Origin: Coriobacteriia bacterium
Lineage (GTDB): Bacteria; Actinomycetota; Coriobacteriia; Anaerosomatales; SLCP01
Direction: 5' to 3'
Assembly (NCBI GenBank): GCA_007121015.1
Contig: SKMN01000008.1
Coordinates: forward strand, 1 to 51,099
Length of the DNA stretch: 51,099 bases
A program made the translations under genes and the position numbers. Of the stretch, positions 43,660-51,099 are shown piece by piece. Position 1 is the stretch's first letter, and every line of letters starts with the position of its first letter. The notes beneath the pieces are model-generated. The model had not been told where the DNA came from. It saw only the letters and a program-made list of their open reading frames with translations, and did not search any database.

Positions 43660-44235
43660 CTAGAACAAGCCGTTGAGCTCGGCGATGCCGTCTGCCACGT
43701 TCTCCAGGGTGAACTCCTCAAGACTCATGTGGAACCGCGGCAAGTATCCCACGCCGAGAAGACGCAGGGCCTCGACAAAGGTATTGAAGAGCCCCGTGTC
43801 GTGCTCGAACATGAGGTCGAGCACTTGTTGCGAGACGAACTCGTCGGCATCGACCTCGTTCACGACGATCCGCTCACCACCGGCGCGGACCGCCATCTCC
43901 TCGACAGCGTTACCATCGCCTACGAACTCGAGAGCGAAGACCCCCGATGCCGAGGTGCACTCGGTGCGAAACAAGCGCCCCTCGCGCTTCCAGCCTGCCG
44001 CCCGCTCCAAGATGGAAAGCTCCGCACCGGCCCGGAAGACCGGCAACGGGATCTCCGCAAGCGACTCCCGGACGTTCGCGAGATCGAGGAGTTCGCGCTC
44101 GGAGTGCCCGGCGCGCAGCACGCCGAGCGCGAGTTGCATCTCGGCGGTCGAGCGCGCGTTGACGACCGTGCGTGCCAGCTCGGCGTCGGAGGACGCGGTC
44201 AGCAGGTGTGCGATGTCCGTGCGTAGCGTGAGCAT
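43660..44235 (-). CDS. Protein of unknown function
   Basis: About 191 residues from ATG at 44235, acidic and soluble, with no signal peptide or membrane segment. I do not recognise the family. The body reads as a mixed alpha/beta protein (ERAAGWKREGRLFRTECTSASG, FVSQQVLDLMFEHDTGLFNTF). The start is unsure. No ribosome-binding site is near 44235, and an AGGAGAAGGAG stretch lies about 40 bases further upstream with no start codon at the right spacing. An ATG at 44328 extends the frame by 31 basic residues. It follows the membrane protein gene at 44350 and precedes the riboswitch. Confidence 0.65.
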   Translation of the reverse strand: MLTLRTDIAHLLTASSDAELARTVVNARSTAEMQLALGVLRAGHSERELLDLANVRESLAEIPLPVFRAGAELSILERAAGWKREGRLFRTECTSASGVFALEFVGDGNAVEEMAVRAGGERIVVNEVDADEFVSQQVLDLMFEHDTGLFNTFVEALRLLGVGYLPRFHMSLEEFTLENVADGIAELNGLF

Positions 44236-44349
44236 GTGCAGTCCCGGTCGACGGGGCGTGCGAAAGCTGAAGCTGAAGCTCCTTCTCCTACAGACATCGA
44301 CCAGCCGCACAGTGCGATTGACACACATCCGACGAGCGGTCAGAGGCCC

Positions 44350-45003
44350 TCAGGCCGCCTCGTCGCGCGGTACGGCTCCGCTCTCAGCCAACTCGTCTGA
44401 CACCCGCGCCGACAGCAACGCCGTCACGGCGAGCGCGAAGACTGCGATCGATGCGACGATACCGAAGAACGGACCCTTGATCTCCCACCCGGAGTTCATC
44501 ACCGGACTGTCGGGATGCACGACGTCGCGTGCAGCAAGGATGAGCCACCAGAGCGCTGTCGCCATGACGATGTCGGCGAGCGCCATGAGCCGCGGGCGCC
44601 CGACGAAGAAGTCGAGCGCGAGCACGACGCCGCACAAGAACAGGAGGACGAAGGTGACCTGGAGCCGCGGTTCGGCGAGGTTGACCGAACCCCACGACAG
44701 GTACGCGGAGAGCATGCCGAGGGCGGTGTTGACGATCCACGCCACCACGGCGAGGCGCCTGAATGCGGTGGACCACGCGTATATCCCGATGCGGCCGCTC
44801 ACGAGGAATGCAGCCGACACGAGTCCTGCAACGGTGAAGAGTCCCATGTTCACCCACGTGTATGCTCCGTGAAACACGACGAGCCGCACGAGGGTCCCGA
44901 GTTGCACCACCGGGGGCATCATGAACGTGGCGACGGCGGCAGCGATCGCTGAAACGAACGCTATCCCCAACAAGACTCGCTGCGCGCTAGGGCCGAACGT
45001 CAT
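44350..45003 (-). CDS. Multi-pass membrane protein of unknown function
   Basis: 217 residues with about six membrane helices. Short hydrophilic segments include VVFHGAYTWVNMG, SVNLAEPRLQ and VHPDSPVMNSGWEIKGPF. The His/Trp arrangement between helices is distantly reminiscent of CcmC/CcsA heme-handling proteins, but the tryptophan-rich heme motif of that family is not present, so I make no functional call. ATG at 45003 follows GAGGAGCGAGC. Confidence 0.75.
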   Translation of the reverse strand: MTFGPSAQRVLLGIAFVSAIAAAVATFMMPPVVQLGTLVRLVVFHGAYTWVNMGLFTVAGLVSAAFLVSGRIGIYAWSTAFRRLAVVAWIVNTALGMLSAYLSWGSVNLAEPRLQVTFVLLFLCGVVLALDFFVGRPRLMALADIVMATALWWLILAARDVVHPDSPVMNSGWEIKGPFFGIVASIAVFALAVTALLSARVSDELAESGAVPRDEAA

Positions 45004-45054
45004 GCTCGCTCCTCGAGGTTCGCCGCCATGGGTCACGGGCCGCCCCATTCTAGC

Positions 45055-45089
45055 AGGAGGCCCCGCATCTGAGATCTGCGGGGCCTCCT
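45055..45089 (-). terminator. Strong GC-rich hairpin between the secreted-protein and membrane-protein genes
   Basis: Near-perfect inverted repeat AGGAGGCCCCGCA ... TGCGGGGCCTCCT with a short loop, just 3' of the gene ending at 45118 on the minus strand. No T-run follows, so termination may be partial or the stem may stabilise the transcript end. Confidence 0.65.
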
Positions 45090-45117
45090 CACGCGAGCCG
45101 TCATACCGTATTCGGGA

Positions 45118-45831
45118 TCATCCCTCGTCGGAGGGTTCCGGTGTGCCGGTCTCCTCCTCGGACGGAGGCTCGGGCGTCGATGTCTCGTCCTCTGATGGCG
45201 GGAGCGGAGGCTCGGGCGTGGACGTCTCCTCGTCGGAGCCGGGGCCCTCAGGCGAATCGCCGTCGACCGGGTCCGAGTCGAGTTCGATGCCAAGCCACCC
45301 GAGGAACTTCCACATGACCTTGAGCAGTCCGGGAGGCACCTGCGACTGCGTACCATCGGCGACGCGTCCCTCGGCACGCTCTACGTTGGCCATGATCCGG
45401 GAGAGGGCGTTCGCTATCCCGTGACGCTTGCCCTCCTCGGAAGGCTCGTCGCCCTCCTCATCACCGTCACCGGGAACAGGTGTCTCGGTATCCTCGGCCG
45501 AGGCGGCGACTTCCGTCTCCGTGCTCGCTTGCGTGCGCTCCTGGGCTCGTTCGGCGGCACGTTCGCGCGCCTCAGCAGCCCTCTGCTGGCCGAGCTCCCT
45601 GCCTGTGAGAGGTTCGGGGTCTTGTGCGGGTGCGGGCTCTTCTACGTCTTGTGCTGCGGCGGGGCCTTCGACGGGAGCCGGCGCCTCGGCCGGTTGTGCC
45701 TTCTTCTGGAGACCGGGAGCAGAACCGGGTCCTACGCCGGGTGGCGGACCTCCCCTGGCGAACGCGGCGGCGGGCACGAGCACGGCCGCCAGCATAGCGG
45801 TCAGCGTGAGCAGAGCTACGAGCCTCTTCAT
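45118..45831 (-). CDS. Secreted acidic Pro/Glu/Thr-rich protein
   Basis: 237 residues with a Sec signal peptide (about 1-25) and then low-complexity sequence. An Ala/Pro/Glu-rich segment and a helical Arg/Glu/Ala segment (LGQQRAAEARERAAERAQERTQ) come first. A short ordered part (about 130-190: HGIANALSRIMANVERAEGRVADG, PPGLLKVMWKFLGWLGIELD) follows, and the tail repeats STPEPPxxSE-type units. No known domain and no LPxTG or membrane anchor. It is probably released or loosely wall-associated. Function unknown. Confidence 0.8.
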   Translation of the reverse strand: MKRLVALLTLTAMLAAVLVPAAAFARGGPPPGVGPGSAPGLQKKAQPAEAPAPVEGPAAAQDVEEPAPAQDPEPLTGRELGQQRAAEARERAAERAQERTQASTETEVAASAEDTETPVPGDGDEEGDEPSEEGKRHGIANALSRIMANVERAEGRVADGTQSQVPPGLLKVMWKFLGWLGIELDSDPVDGDSPEGPGSDEETSTPEPPLPPSEDETSTPEPPSEEETGTPEPSDEG

Positions 45832-45857
45832 GTACTACCACCCCTTGTCCGAAGAAC

Positions 45858-45886
45858 GGTGTACAACACCGTATACGAGTGTATAC
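45858..45886 (-). promoter_or_regulatory. Promoter/operator-like repeats upstream of the secreted-protein gene
   Basis: Two GTATAC palindromes (45871-45876 and 45881-45886) are spaced exactly 10 bases apart. Next to them, GGTGT-ACA-ACACC forms an inverted repeat (45858-45870). They lie 27-55 bases before the ATG at 45831, where a -10 region and operator would be. Confidence 0.4.
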
Positions 45887-45937
45887 CGAGGCCATCGGCG
45901 CACCTGTGGGAGAGCTTGAATCGGAGTGTGCGCCCGG

Positions 45938-47374
45938 TCACAGAACGCGCGAGAACAGCCGGACGAGCGAGTTGCGGAACCGCCGGAGAGGGCCGATCCG
46001 GGCCAGCATCTCAGGAGTGACCTCGGTACACGAGCGCATGTCGTACTCGAACACAGACTCGACCTGACGCGTGACCTCCTCGTCGTAGATGAACACCGTC
46101 ATCTCGTCGTGGAGCGCGAAAGAGCGCACGTCGATATTGGTCGTGCCCACAGCACAGAATGTCGAGTCGATGGCGAGTGCCTTGGCATGGAAGAAGCCTG
46201 CCATGTACTGGTAGACACGCACACCGGCGGCTAAGACCTTTGGGAAGTACGTGTACGCGGCCCAGAATGGGATCCGCTTATCGGGCACGCCGGTCATCAT
46301 GAGCCGGATGTCGATACCGGACAGACCCGCCGTGAGAAGCGCGTCGTTGAACGACTGGTCCGGCACGAAGTAGGGGGACTGGATCCGTACGGAGCGGTCC
46401 GCACTCGCCACGGCGTGCAGAAAGGTCTGCTTCACCGCCTCCCACTCGTCTCCCACGCTCGAGTGGACCACCTGGCACATCACCGCCGAGGACGGGTCGA
46501 CCAGTGGATGCACCGGGAAGTAGCGTTCCACGAACAAGCTCTCCGAGGTCCCCTCGTACCATCGGGTGGCGAACAGGCGCTGGAGCTCGGCGACGAACGG
46601 TCCGGCCACCCGCAGGTGGGTGTCGCGCCATGTCTCGAAGCGCTTCCCGCCGTCGATGTACTCCTGCCCCATGTTCATACCACCCGTGTAGCCGACATGC
46701 CCGTCGATGACGACGATCTTGTGGTGGTTCCGGTAGTTGATCTCGTTCATCTTCGTGAGGTCGGCCCTCACATGCGCGCCGGCGTTACGGAGCCGGTGCA
46801 GCTCGTCCTTCGAGTGGAAGAACGAGCCGACGAAATCGTAGACGATCCTCACCTCCACTCCCTCGGCGAGCTTCCCGAGCAGAAGCTTCGTGATGCGTGC
46901 GGTCAGCTCGTCGCGCTCCCAGATGAAGTACTGGAGATGGATGTGGTCTCGGGCCGCCTCGAGGTCCTCGATGAGGCGGGCGAACTTGTCGGCGCCTTCC
47001 GTGAACACCTCGAGGTCCTGAGCGGGCAGCGGAGGTGCTGCGCACTGGCGCTCGATCATCGTGATGATCTTCGCGGTATCGGTGCCGTCGTACCGCGCCC
47101 GCCGCCGCGCAGCCCACGACGCGTGCGCGCCATAGACGGCAGGCAGCACGTGGCGCGACTCAGCATCGATCGCCGCGCTCACGCGCGCCCTCCTTCGCCG
47201 CCACGGCCACACCCTGCCGAAAAAGAAGTACAGCGGAAGGCCGACGACCGGCAAGAAGAGCAAGATCAGAAGCCATGCGAGCGTAGTGGACGGGTCACGA
47301 TCCTCGTAGATGAGCAGCACCACGACAGCGATCACGTAGAGCGCGACGAGCCAGGTGGCGGCGGCAGCGACCAT
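45938..47374 (-). CDS. cls: Cardiolipin synthase-like phospholipase D protein
   Basis: 478 residues. Two N-terminal membrane helices (about 6-25 and 33-53) are followed by two PLD domains. The first HKD motif is His217-Lys219-Asp224 (NHHKIVVIDG), and the second is FHAKALAIDS near residue 400. Cardiolipin synthases condense two phosphatidylglycerols on the inner membrane. The length and two-helix start match ClsA/Cls of Gram-positive bacteria. It lies 13 bases after the sensor kinase gene and is probably cotranscribed with it. Confidence 0.93.
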   Translation of the reverse strand: MVAAAATWLVALYVIAVVVLLIYEDRDPSTTLAWLLILLFLPVVGLPLYFFFGRVWPWRRRRARVSAAIDAESRHVLPAVYGAHASWAARRRARYDGTDTAKIITMIERQCAAPPLPAQDLEVFTEGADKFARLIEDLEAARDHIHLQYFIWERDELTARITKLLLGKLAEGVEVRIVYDFVGSFFHSKDELHRLRNAGAHVRADLTKMNEINYRNHHKIVVIDGHVGYTGGMNMGQEYIDGGKRFETWRDTHLRVAGPFVAELQRLFATRWYEGTSESLFVERYFPVHPLVDPSSAVMCQVVHSSVGDEWEAVKQTFLHAVASADRSVRIQSPYFVPDQSFNDALLTAGLSGIDIRLMMTGVPDKRIPFWAAYTYFPKVLAAGVRVYQYMAGFFHAKALAIDSTFCAVGTTNIDVRSFALHDEMTVFIYDEEVTRQVESVFEYDMRSCTEVTPEMLARIGPLRRFRNSLVRLFSRVL

Positions 47375-47387
47375 CTGTCCTCGACGC

Positions 47388-50300
47388 CTACACGTCTACC
47401 GAGGACTCGGGCAGGAGTAGCGTGAACGTCGCGCCATCTCCGGGGATGCTTTCGACGGTGATCATCCCGCCGAGCGCGGCGGCGAGCCCCCGCGAGATCG
47501 CGAGCCCGAGCCCGGTACCCCCTAGCTCGGGATCGGGTACCCGCGTGCCCTGTACGAACTCTCCAAAGATCCGCTCCTGGTCCTCCTCGGCGATGCCCGG
47601 CCCGGTGTCGCGGACGCTGAAGCCGACCATCGCCTCGGTCGGGCGGTGGATGGTCAACGTGACGTGGCCTTCGTCGGTGAACTTGAGTGCGTTGCCGAGC
47701 AGGTTGATGAGGATCTGTCGGATCTTGCGAGCATCGGATACGAGCGCGATCGACTCGTCGGTGACATCGAGGCGGAGTTCGACCGCCTTGGCCTCGGCGG
47801 CGGCGCTCACGCTACCCACGATCTCCCGCGCCAACTCGGCCACGTCGATGGAGTCCATCACGATGTCGATCCGGCCGGCCTCGATCCGCGAGAGGTCGAG
47901 GATGTCATTGATGAGCGCGAGCAGGTGCCGACCCGCGTTGTCGATCATCTCGAGCTGTCGACGTTGTTCCTTGGTGAGCTTGCCCGCAAGGCCCTGGAGC
48001 ATGACACCGGAGAATCCGATGATCGAGTTGAGCGGCGTGCGCAATTCGTGGCTCATCGCGCGCAGGAACCGGGATTTCGCCTCGCCGGCCTCGATGAGCT
48101 GCTCGTTCATGTGGGTGAGCTCCTCGGTGGTGCACTGCAACTCTTCGTTGGTCGCCTGGAGTTCTTCGGTGCGCTCGTCGACCATGCGCTCGAGCGAGCG
48201 GTTGAGCTCCTCGAGTTTCTCCCGTGCCTCCTTGAGCGCGGTGATGTCCTCGTACGTCCCCATGACGCCGATGGTGCTCCCGTCGTTCGCGACGAGGGGG
48301 ACCTTGCTCGTGCGCAACCATATCGTCTCTCCCTGCGGCGTGGTCTGCGGCTCCTCGTAGCCAAGCCTCGCCTCGCCGCTCTCGATCACGGCCCGGTCAT
48401 CGCTGCGGTAGAGTTCCGCCTGCTCGATCCACGTCATGTCGAAGTCGTCCTTGCCGATGACATCGTCGGGCGACGCCCTCCCCGCGTCGGCTGCGAACGG
48501 CTGGTTACAGCCGAGGTAGACGAGGTCGCGGTTCTTCCAGAACACCCGCACCGGGATCGTGTCGAGCACGAGGCGGAGCATCTGCTTGGACTCGCGCAGC
48601 GCGTCCTCGGCCCGCTTTCGATCGGTCGTGTCGGCGAACACGGTGGCGAACTTCCCGGGAGCAGGCGAGTATGCGAGAACATCGAAATACCTGTTCAGTT
48701 CCCTGGCATACTCCTCGAACTCGAACGGCTCGCCCGTGAGCGCGACACGGCCGTACCGCTCGATCCACTGCGGCTCGGTGTCGGGCAGTACCTCGAGCAC
48801 CGTACGACCGAGGACATCCGCCGCTTCGAGTCCGGTCAGGCGCTCGAACGCCGGGTTCACCTGGATGAAGCGGTAGTCGCACGGAACGCCCGCGTCGTCG
48901 GTGATGATCTCGTGCACGGCGAGGCCGACGGTCAGGTTCGAGAACAGCTGCGCGTATCGTTCCTCGCTTTCCCGGAGCGCGTCCTCGGCGACCTTGCGCT
49001 CGGTGATGTCCTGGGCGAACCCACACACGTACTCCTCGCCACCGAACTCGATGACAGACGAGCGCATCTCCTTGTATATCCGGCGACCATCACGGGCGAC
49101 GTGCACGGTGTAGAACATCCGGGCACCACGACCTTTGAGTTCGTCGAAGTGCGTCGCGAACACCGGGCCGAACTTCGGGTCTATCGCGTTCATGTCGAGA
49201 CTGAGCAACTCGCCCACGGTGTAGCCGAGGCTTGCGGCCGCGGCTTCGTTCACGTACTCGAGCCGGCCCTCGCGGGACACGAGGTAGATCTCCTGGGTCG
49301 AGTTCTCGACCATGAACTTGAAGCGGAGTAGCCTCTCTTCTGCGCGGACACGGTCCGTGATATCGAGCATCGTGCCCGCGAACGTTGTCGGGTTGCCCTC
49401 TTCGTCACGCTCGAGGCGCACCGTCGCCGTGATCGTGCGCACCGGGCCGCGCTCCGGGCTCGTGCGGAACTCCCCGATCTCGGGCAGGACGCCCCGCTCG
49501 AGGTCTGCTGCCGTTTCTGCGATACGCTCGCGGTCATCAGGGTGGATCCGGTCGAGATACTGCTCGACCCCCGGATAACCGCACGCCGGATCGAACCCGA
49601 ACATCCTGCACATCTGCGGAGACCACCAGCCGCGACCACTCTCGATCTCGTACTCCCAGCTGCCGAGACCCCCATGTCGTTCGGCTTGCTCGAGCCGATC
49701 ACGCTGGAGTCTCAAGGCATGCTCCGCCGCTCGCTCCTCCGACTGGTCGCGGAAGACGAGTACGGTGCCGGTGATCTCGCCACCCGCGTCGCGGACCGGC
49801 GCGCCGCTATCGGCGATCGGGCGCTCCTCGCCGTCGCGCGCGATAAGGAGCGTGTGGTTCGCCAGGCCTACGATCATCCCGTCGCGCATTACCCGGCGTG
49901 CCGGGTTCTCGACGGGCTCGCGAGTGTACTCGTTGACTATCCGGAAGACCTCTTCGAGCCGACGGCCGGAAGCGTCGACCTCGGACCAGCCGGTCAGAGC
50001 TTCTGCAACCGGGTTCAGGAACGTCACGTAGCAGTGGGCGTCGGTAGCTATGACACCATCCCCGACACTCATGAGCGTCGCACCGTAGCGACTCTCGCTC
50101 TCGGCGCGTGAGCGTTCCGCTTCCAGCACCACCGCAAGTTGGTGCGCGTGGTCACGCTGCCACACGAGTGCGACGGCCCCTGCCGTACCGATGAAGATGC
50201 CGCCCGCAAGGATCGCGAGAAGAGCGCGCTCGATGTGCCACGCGGCGAACGCTTCCGCTTCGTCGACCTTGACGACCAGACGCCAGTCGGAGCCCGGGAT

Positions 50301-51095
50301 CGAGGTGAGCGCCGCTATCACCGGCTCACCGCGATAGTCCGTGCCGCGCACCACGCCTTCCTCGCCACGTACCGCGCGGACTGCGGGCACATCGGTCTCG
50401 GTCAGTGGAACCCGCAACGAGAGCGCGATGTCGTCGATGTGACGCAGCTCGTTCAAGAACAGCACGTCGTCTCCGTCGCGCGAGACGATCAGGCTCTCAC
50501 CGGAATCGCTCGGCAGAGGCCACGACTGTATCAGCGGGTAGAGGATGTCTTCTGCATCGACGTGGAACACCAGAGCAGCGATGACCTCACCGTCGTCGAC
50601 GAGCGGCGAGATCGCATCGATATGCGGGTACGGGTGGTCGACGGGCATGTGCAGCTCGGTGAGCACGGGCTCGCCGGTCCGCACGACCTCGAGTAGCGCA
50701 TCGAGCGCCTCCTCGTGGAGTTCGACATGGTAGTCGCCCGCGCCGAGAAGCACCCTACCCTCCGTGTCGACGAGGAGCGCTCCTCCGTACTCGTCGCGTG
50801 CCGCGAACGCTCCGAGACGTCCGCTGATGAGGTCCTCCTGCTCCGGCGGTGCGTCTACAAGCCACCGTCGCACGTGCTCGAGGAACGGCTGACTCGTAGG
50901 GAGGGTCATGGCGTCTTCGAGCCGCTCGGCTCTCCACCGGGCGATCTGGTCCCCCTTGAGCACCGCGATCGCGGTGAGCTCGTCTGCGACCCTTTGCTCG
51001 ACCTGGTCGCGCTGATCGACGTAGAAACGGTGACCCACTGCGAGCACCGCCACGAACAGTGCGAGCACGAGCAGCGTGAGCGCAGCCGAGATCAC
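47388..51095 (-). CDS. Membrane sensor histidine kinase with dCache and five PAS domains
   Basis: At least 1235 residues. An N-terminal membrane helix (about 2-24), an extracytoplasmic dCache-like sensor (about 25-285) and a second helix (about 290-312) come first. Five successive PAS domains follow (about 330-960), the third preceding YVCGFAQDITERK. A Glu-rich coiled coil leads to HisKA with SHELRTPLNSIIGFSG, then HATPase with NLLGNALKFT, DTGPGI and GGTGLGLA. No receiver domain and no response regulator gene are nearby. It starts at a GTG 4 bases from the window edge, so the true N-terminus may lie outside. Confidence 0.9.
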   Translation of the reverse strand: MISAALTLLVLALFVAVLAVGHRFYVDQRDQVEQRVADELTAIAVLKGDQIARWRAERLEDAMTLPTSQPFLEHVRRWLVDAPPEQEDLISGRLGAFAARDEYGGALLVDTEGRVLLGAGDYHVELHEEALDALLEVVRTGEPVLTELHMPVDHPYPHIDAISPLVDDGEVIAALVFHVDAEDILYPLIQSWPLPSDSGESLIVSRDGDDVLFLNELRHIDDIALSLRVPLTETDVPAVRAVRGEEGVVRGTDYRGEPVIAALTSIPGSDWRLVVKVDEAEAFAAWHIERALLAILAGGIFIGTAGAVALVWQRDHAHQLAVVLEAERSRAESESRYGATLMSVGDGVIATDAHCYVTFLNPVAEALTGWSEVDASGRRLEEVFRIVNEYTREPVENPARRVMRDGMIVGLANHTLLIARDGEERPIADSGAPVRDAGGEITGTVLVFRDQSEERAAEHALRLQRDRLEQAERHGGLGSWEYEIESGRGWWSPQMCRMFGFDPACGYPGVEQYLDRIHPDDRERIAETAADLERGVLPEIGEFRTSPERGPVRTITATVRLERDEEGNPTTFAGTMLDITDRVRAEERLLRFKFMVENSTQEIYLVSREGRLEYVNEAAAASLGYTVGELLSLDMNAIDPKFGPVFATHFDELKGRGARMFYTVHVARDGRRIYKEMRSSVIEFGGEEYVCGFAQDITERKVAEDALRESEERYAQLFSNLTVGLAVHEIITDDAGVPCDYRFIQVNPAFERLTGLEAADVLGRTVLEVLPDTEPQWIERYGRVALTGEPFEFEEYARELNRYFDVLAYSPAPGKFATVFADTTDRKRAEDALRESKQMLRLVLDTIPVRVFWKNRDLVYLGCNQPFAADAGRASPDDVIGKDDFDMTWIEQAELYRSDDRAVIESGEARLGYEEPQTTPQGETIWLRTSKVPLVANDGSTIGVMGTYEDITALKEAREKLEELNRSLERMVDERTEELQATNEELQCTTEELTHMNEQLIEAGEAKSRFLRAMSHELRTPLNSIIGFSGVMLQGLAGKLTKEQRRQLEMIDNAGRHLLALINDILDLSRIEAGRIDIVMDSIDVAELAREIVGSVSAAAEAKAVELRLDVTDESIALVSDARKIRQILINLLGNALKFTDEGHVTLTIHRPTEAMVGFSVRDTGPGIAEEDQERIFGEFVQGTRVPDPELGGTGLGLAISRGLAAALGGMITVESIPGDGATFTLLLPESSVDV

Positions 51096-51099
51096 GCGC

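Noticed and set aside
1-51099. CRISPR arrays, tRNA or rRNA genes, insertion sequences or prophage
   Set aside because: No regularly spaced repeats, cloverleaf sequences, transposase or integrase genes were seen on either strand.

Overview
The window is about 51 kb of uniformly GC-rich DNA with densely packed operons on both strands. Base composition, Flp/Tad pili with no outer-membrane secretin in view, a CWB2 cell-wall-binding domain, lipoproteins, and futalosine-route menaquinone genes suggest a Gram-positive, menaquinone-respiring anaerobe. It is probably an actinobacterial lineage such as an environmental Coriobacteriia relative. That placement is inference; there is no rRNA or other marker to settle it.

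Layout. (1) 1-11220, minus strand: a complete Flp/Tad pilus operon. Read 5'->3' it runs two Flp pilins, TadE, TadG, CpaB, CpaE/TadZ, CpaF/TadA, a VWA-TadB fusion, TadC, and a surface NHL-repeat/CWB2 protein that carries a frameshift and runs off the window start. (2) 11409-13344, minus: NarL-type response regulator and GAF histidine kinase. (3) 13384-17401, minus: tilS-hpt-ftsH. (4) 17467-21545, minus: a four-gene OsmU/YehZYXW-type osmolyte ABC transporter. (5) 21743-31351, plus: ugd, then mqnE-mqnA-mqnC, then a DsrE2-TusA-heme b membrane subunit-HdrD-like redox module behind its own strong promoter, then an MTAP-fold phosphorylase and an amidohydrolase. (6) 31377-32752, minus: cysK-rrf2. (7) 32996-34403, plus: NfeD and an SPFH protein. 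(8) 34443-35338, minus: glutaredoxin and a ferredoxin-thioredoxin-reductase/Rieske fusion. (9) 35471-39995, plus: NDH-2, an octaheme nitrite-reductase-like lipoprotein, an MBL-fold protein and a DUF1284 protein. (10) 39967-43575, minus: a cobalamin riboswitch with terminator and a BtuFCD-type transporter whose ATPase has an extra C-terminal domain. (11) 43660-51095, minus: unknown proteins, a secreted acidic protein, a cardiolipin synthase-like enzyme and a large multi-PAS histidine kinase.

How the genes fit together. Much of the centre is redox metabolism around menaquinone: early futalosine-pathway enzymes, a membrane thiol/persulfide module likely to exchange electrons with menaquinone, NDH-2 to reduce it, and an octaheme nitrite reductase as a possible terminal reductase. 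The MTAP-fold protein and amidohydrolase downstream of the sulfur module probably supply the deaminase and nucleoside-cleavage steps of the futalosine pathway. The MTAP-fold protein carries 6-oxopurine-type residues where adenine-specific enzymes have aspartates. The most unusual items are the FTR-Rieske fusion, the DsrE2/TusA/HdrD module with its everted-repeat promoter, the octaheme enzyme with Tyr-x-Cys, and the VWA-TadB fusion.
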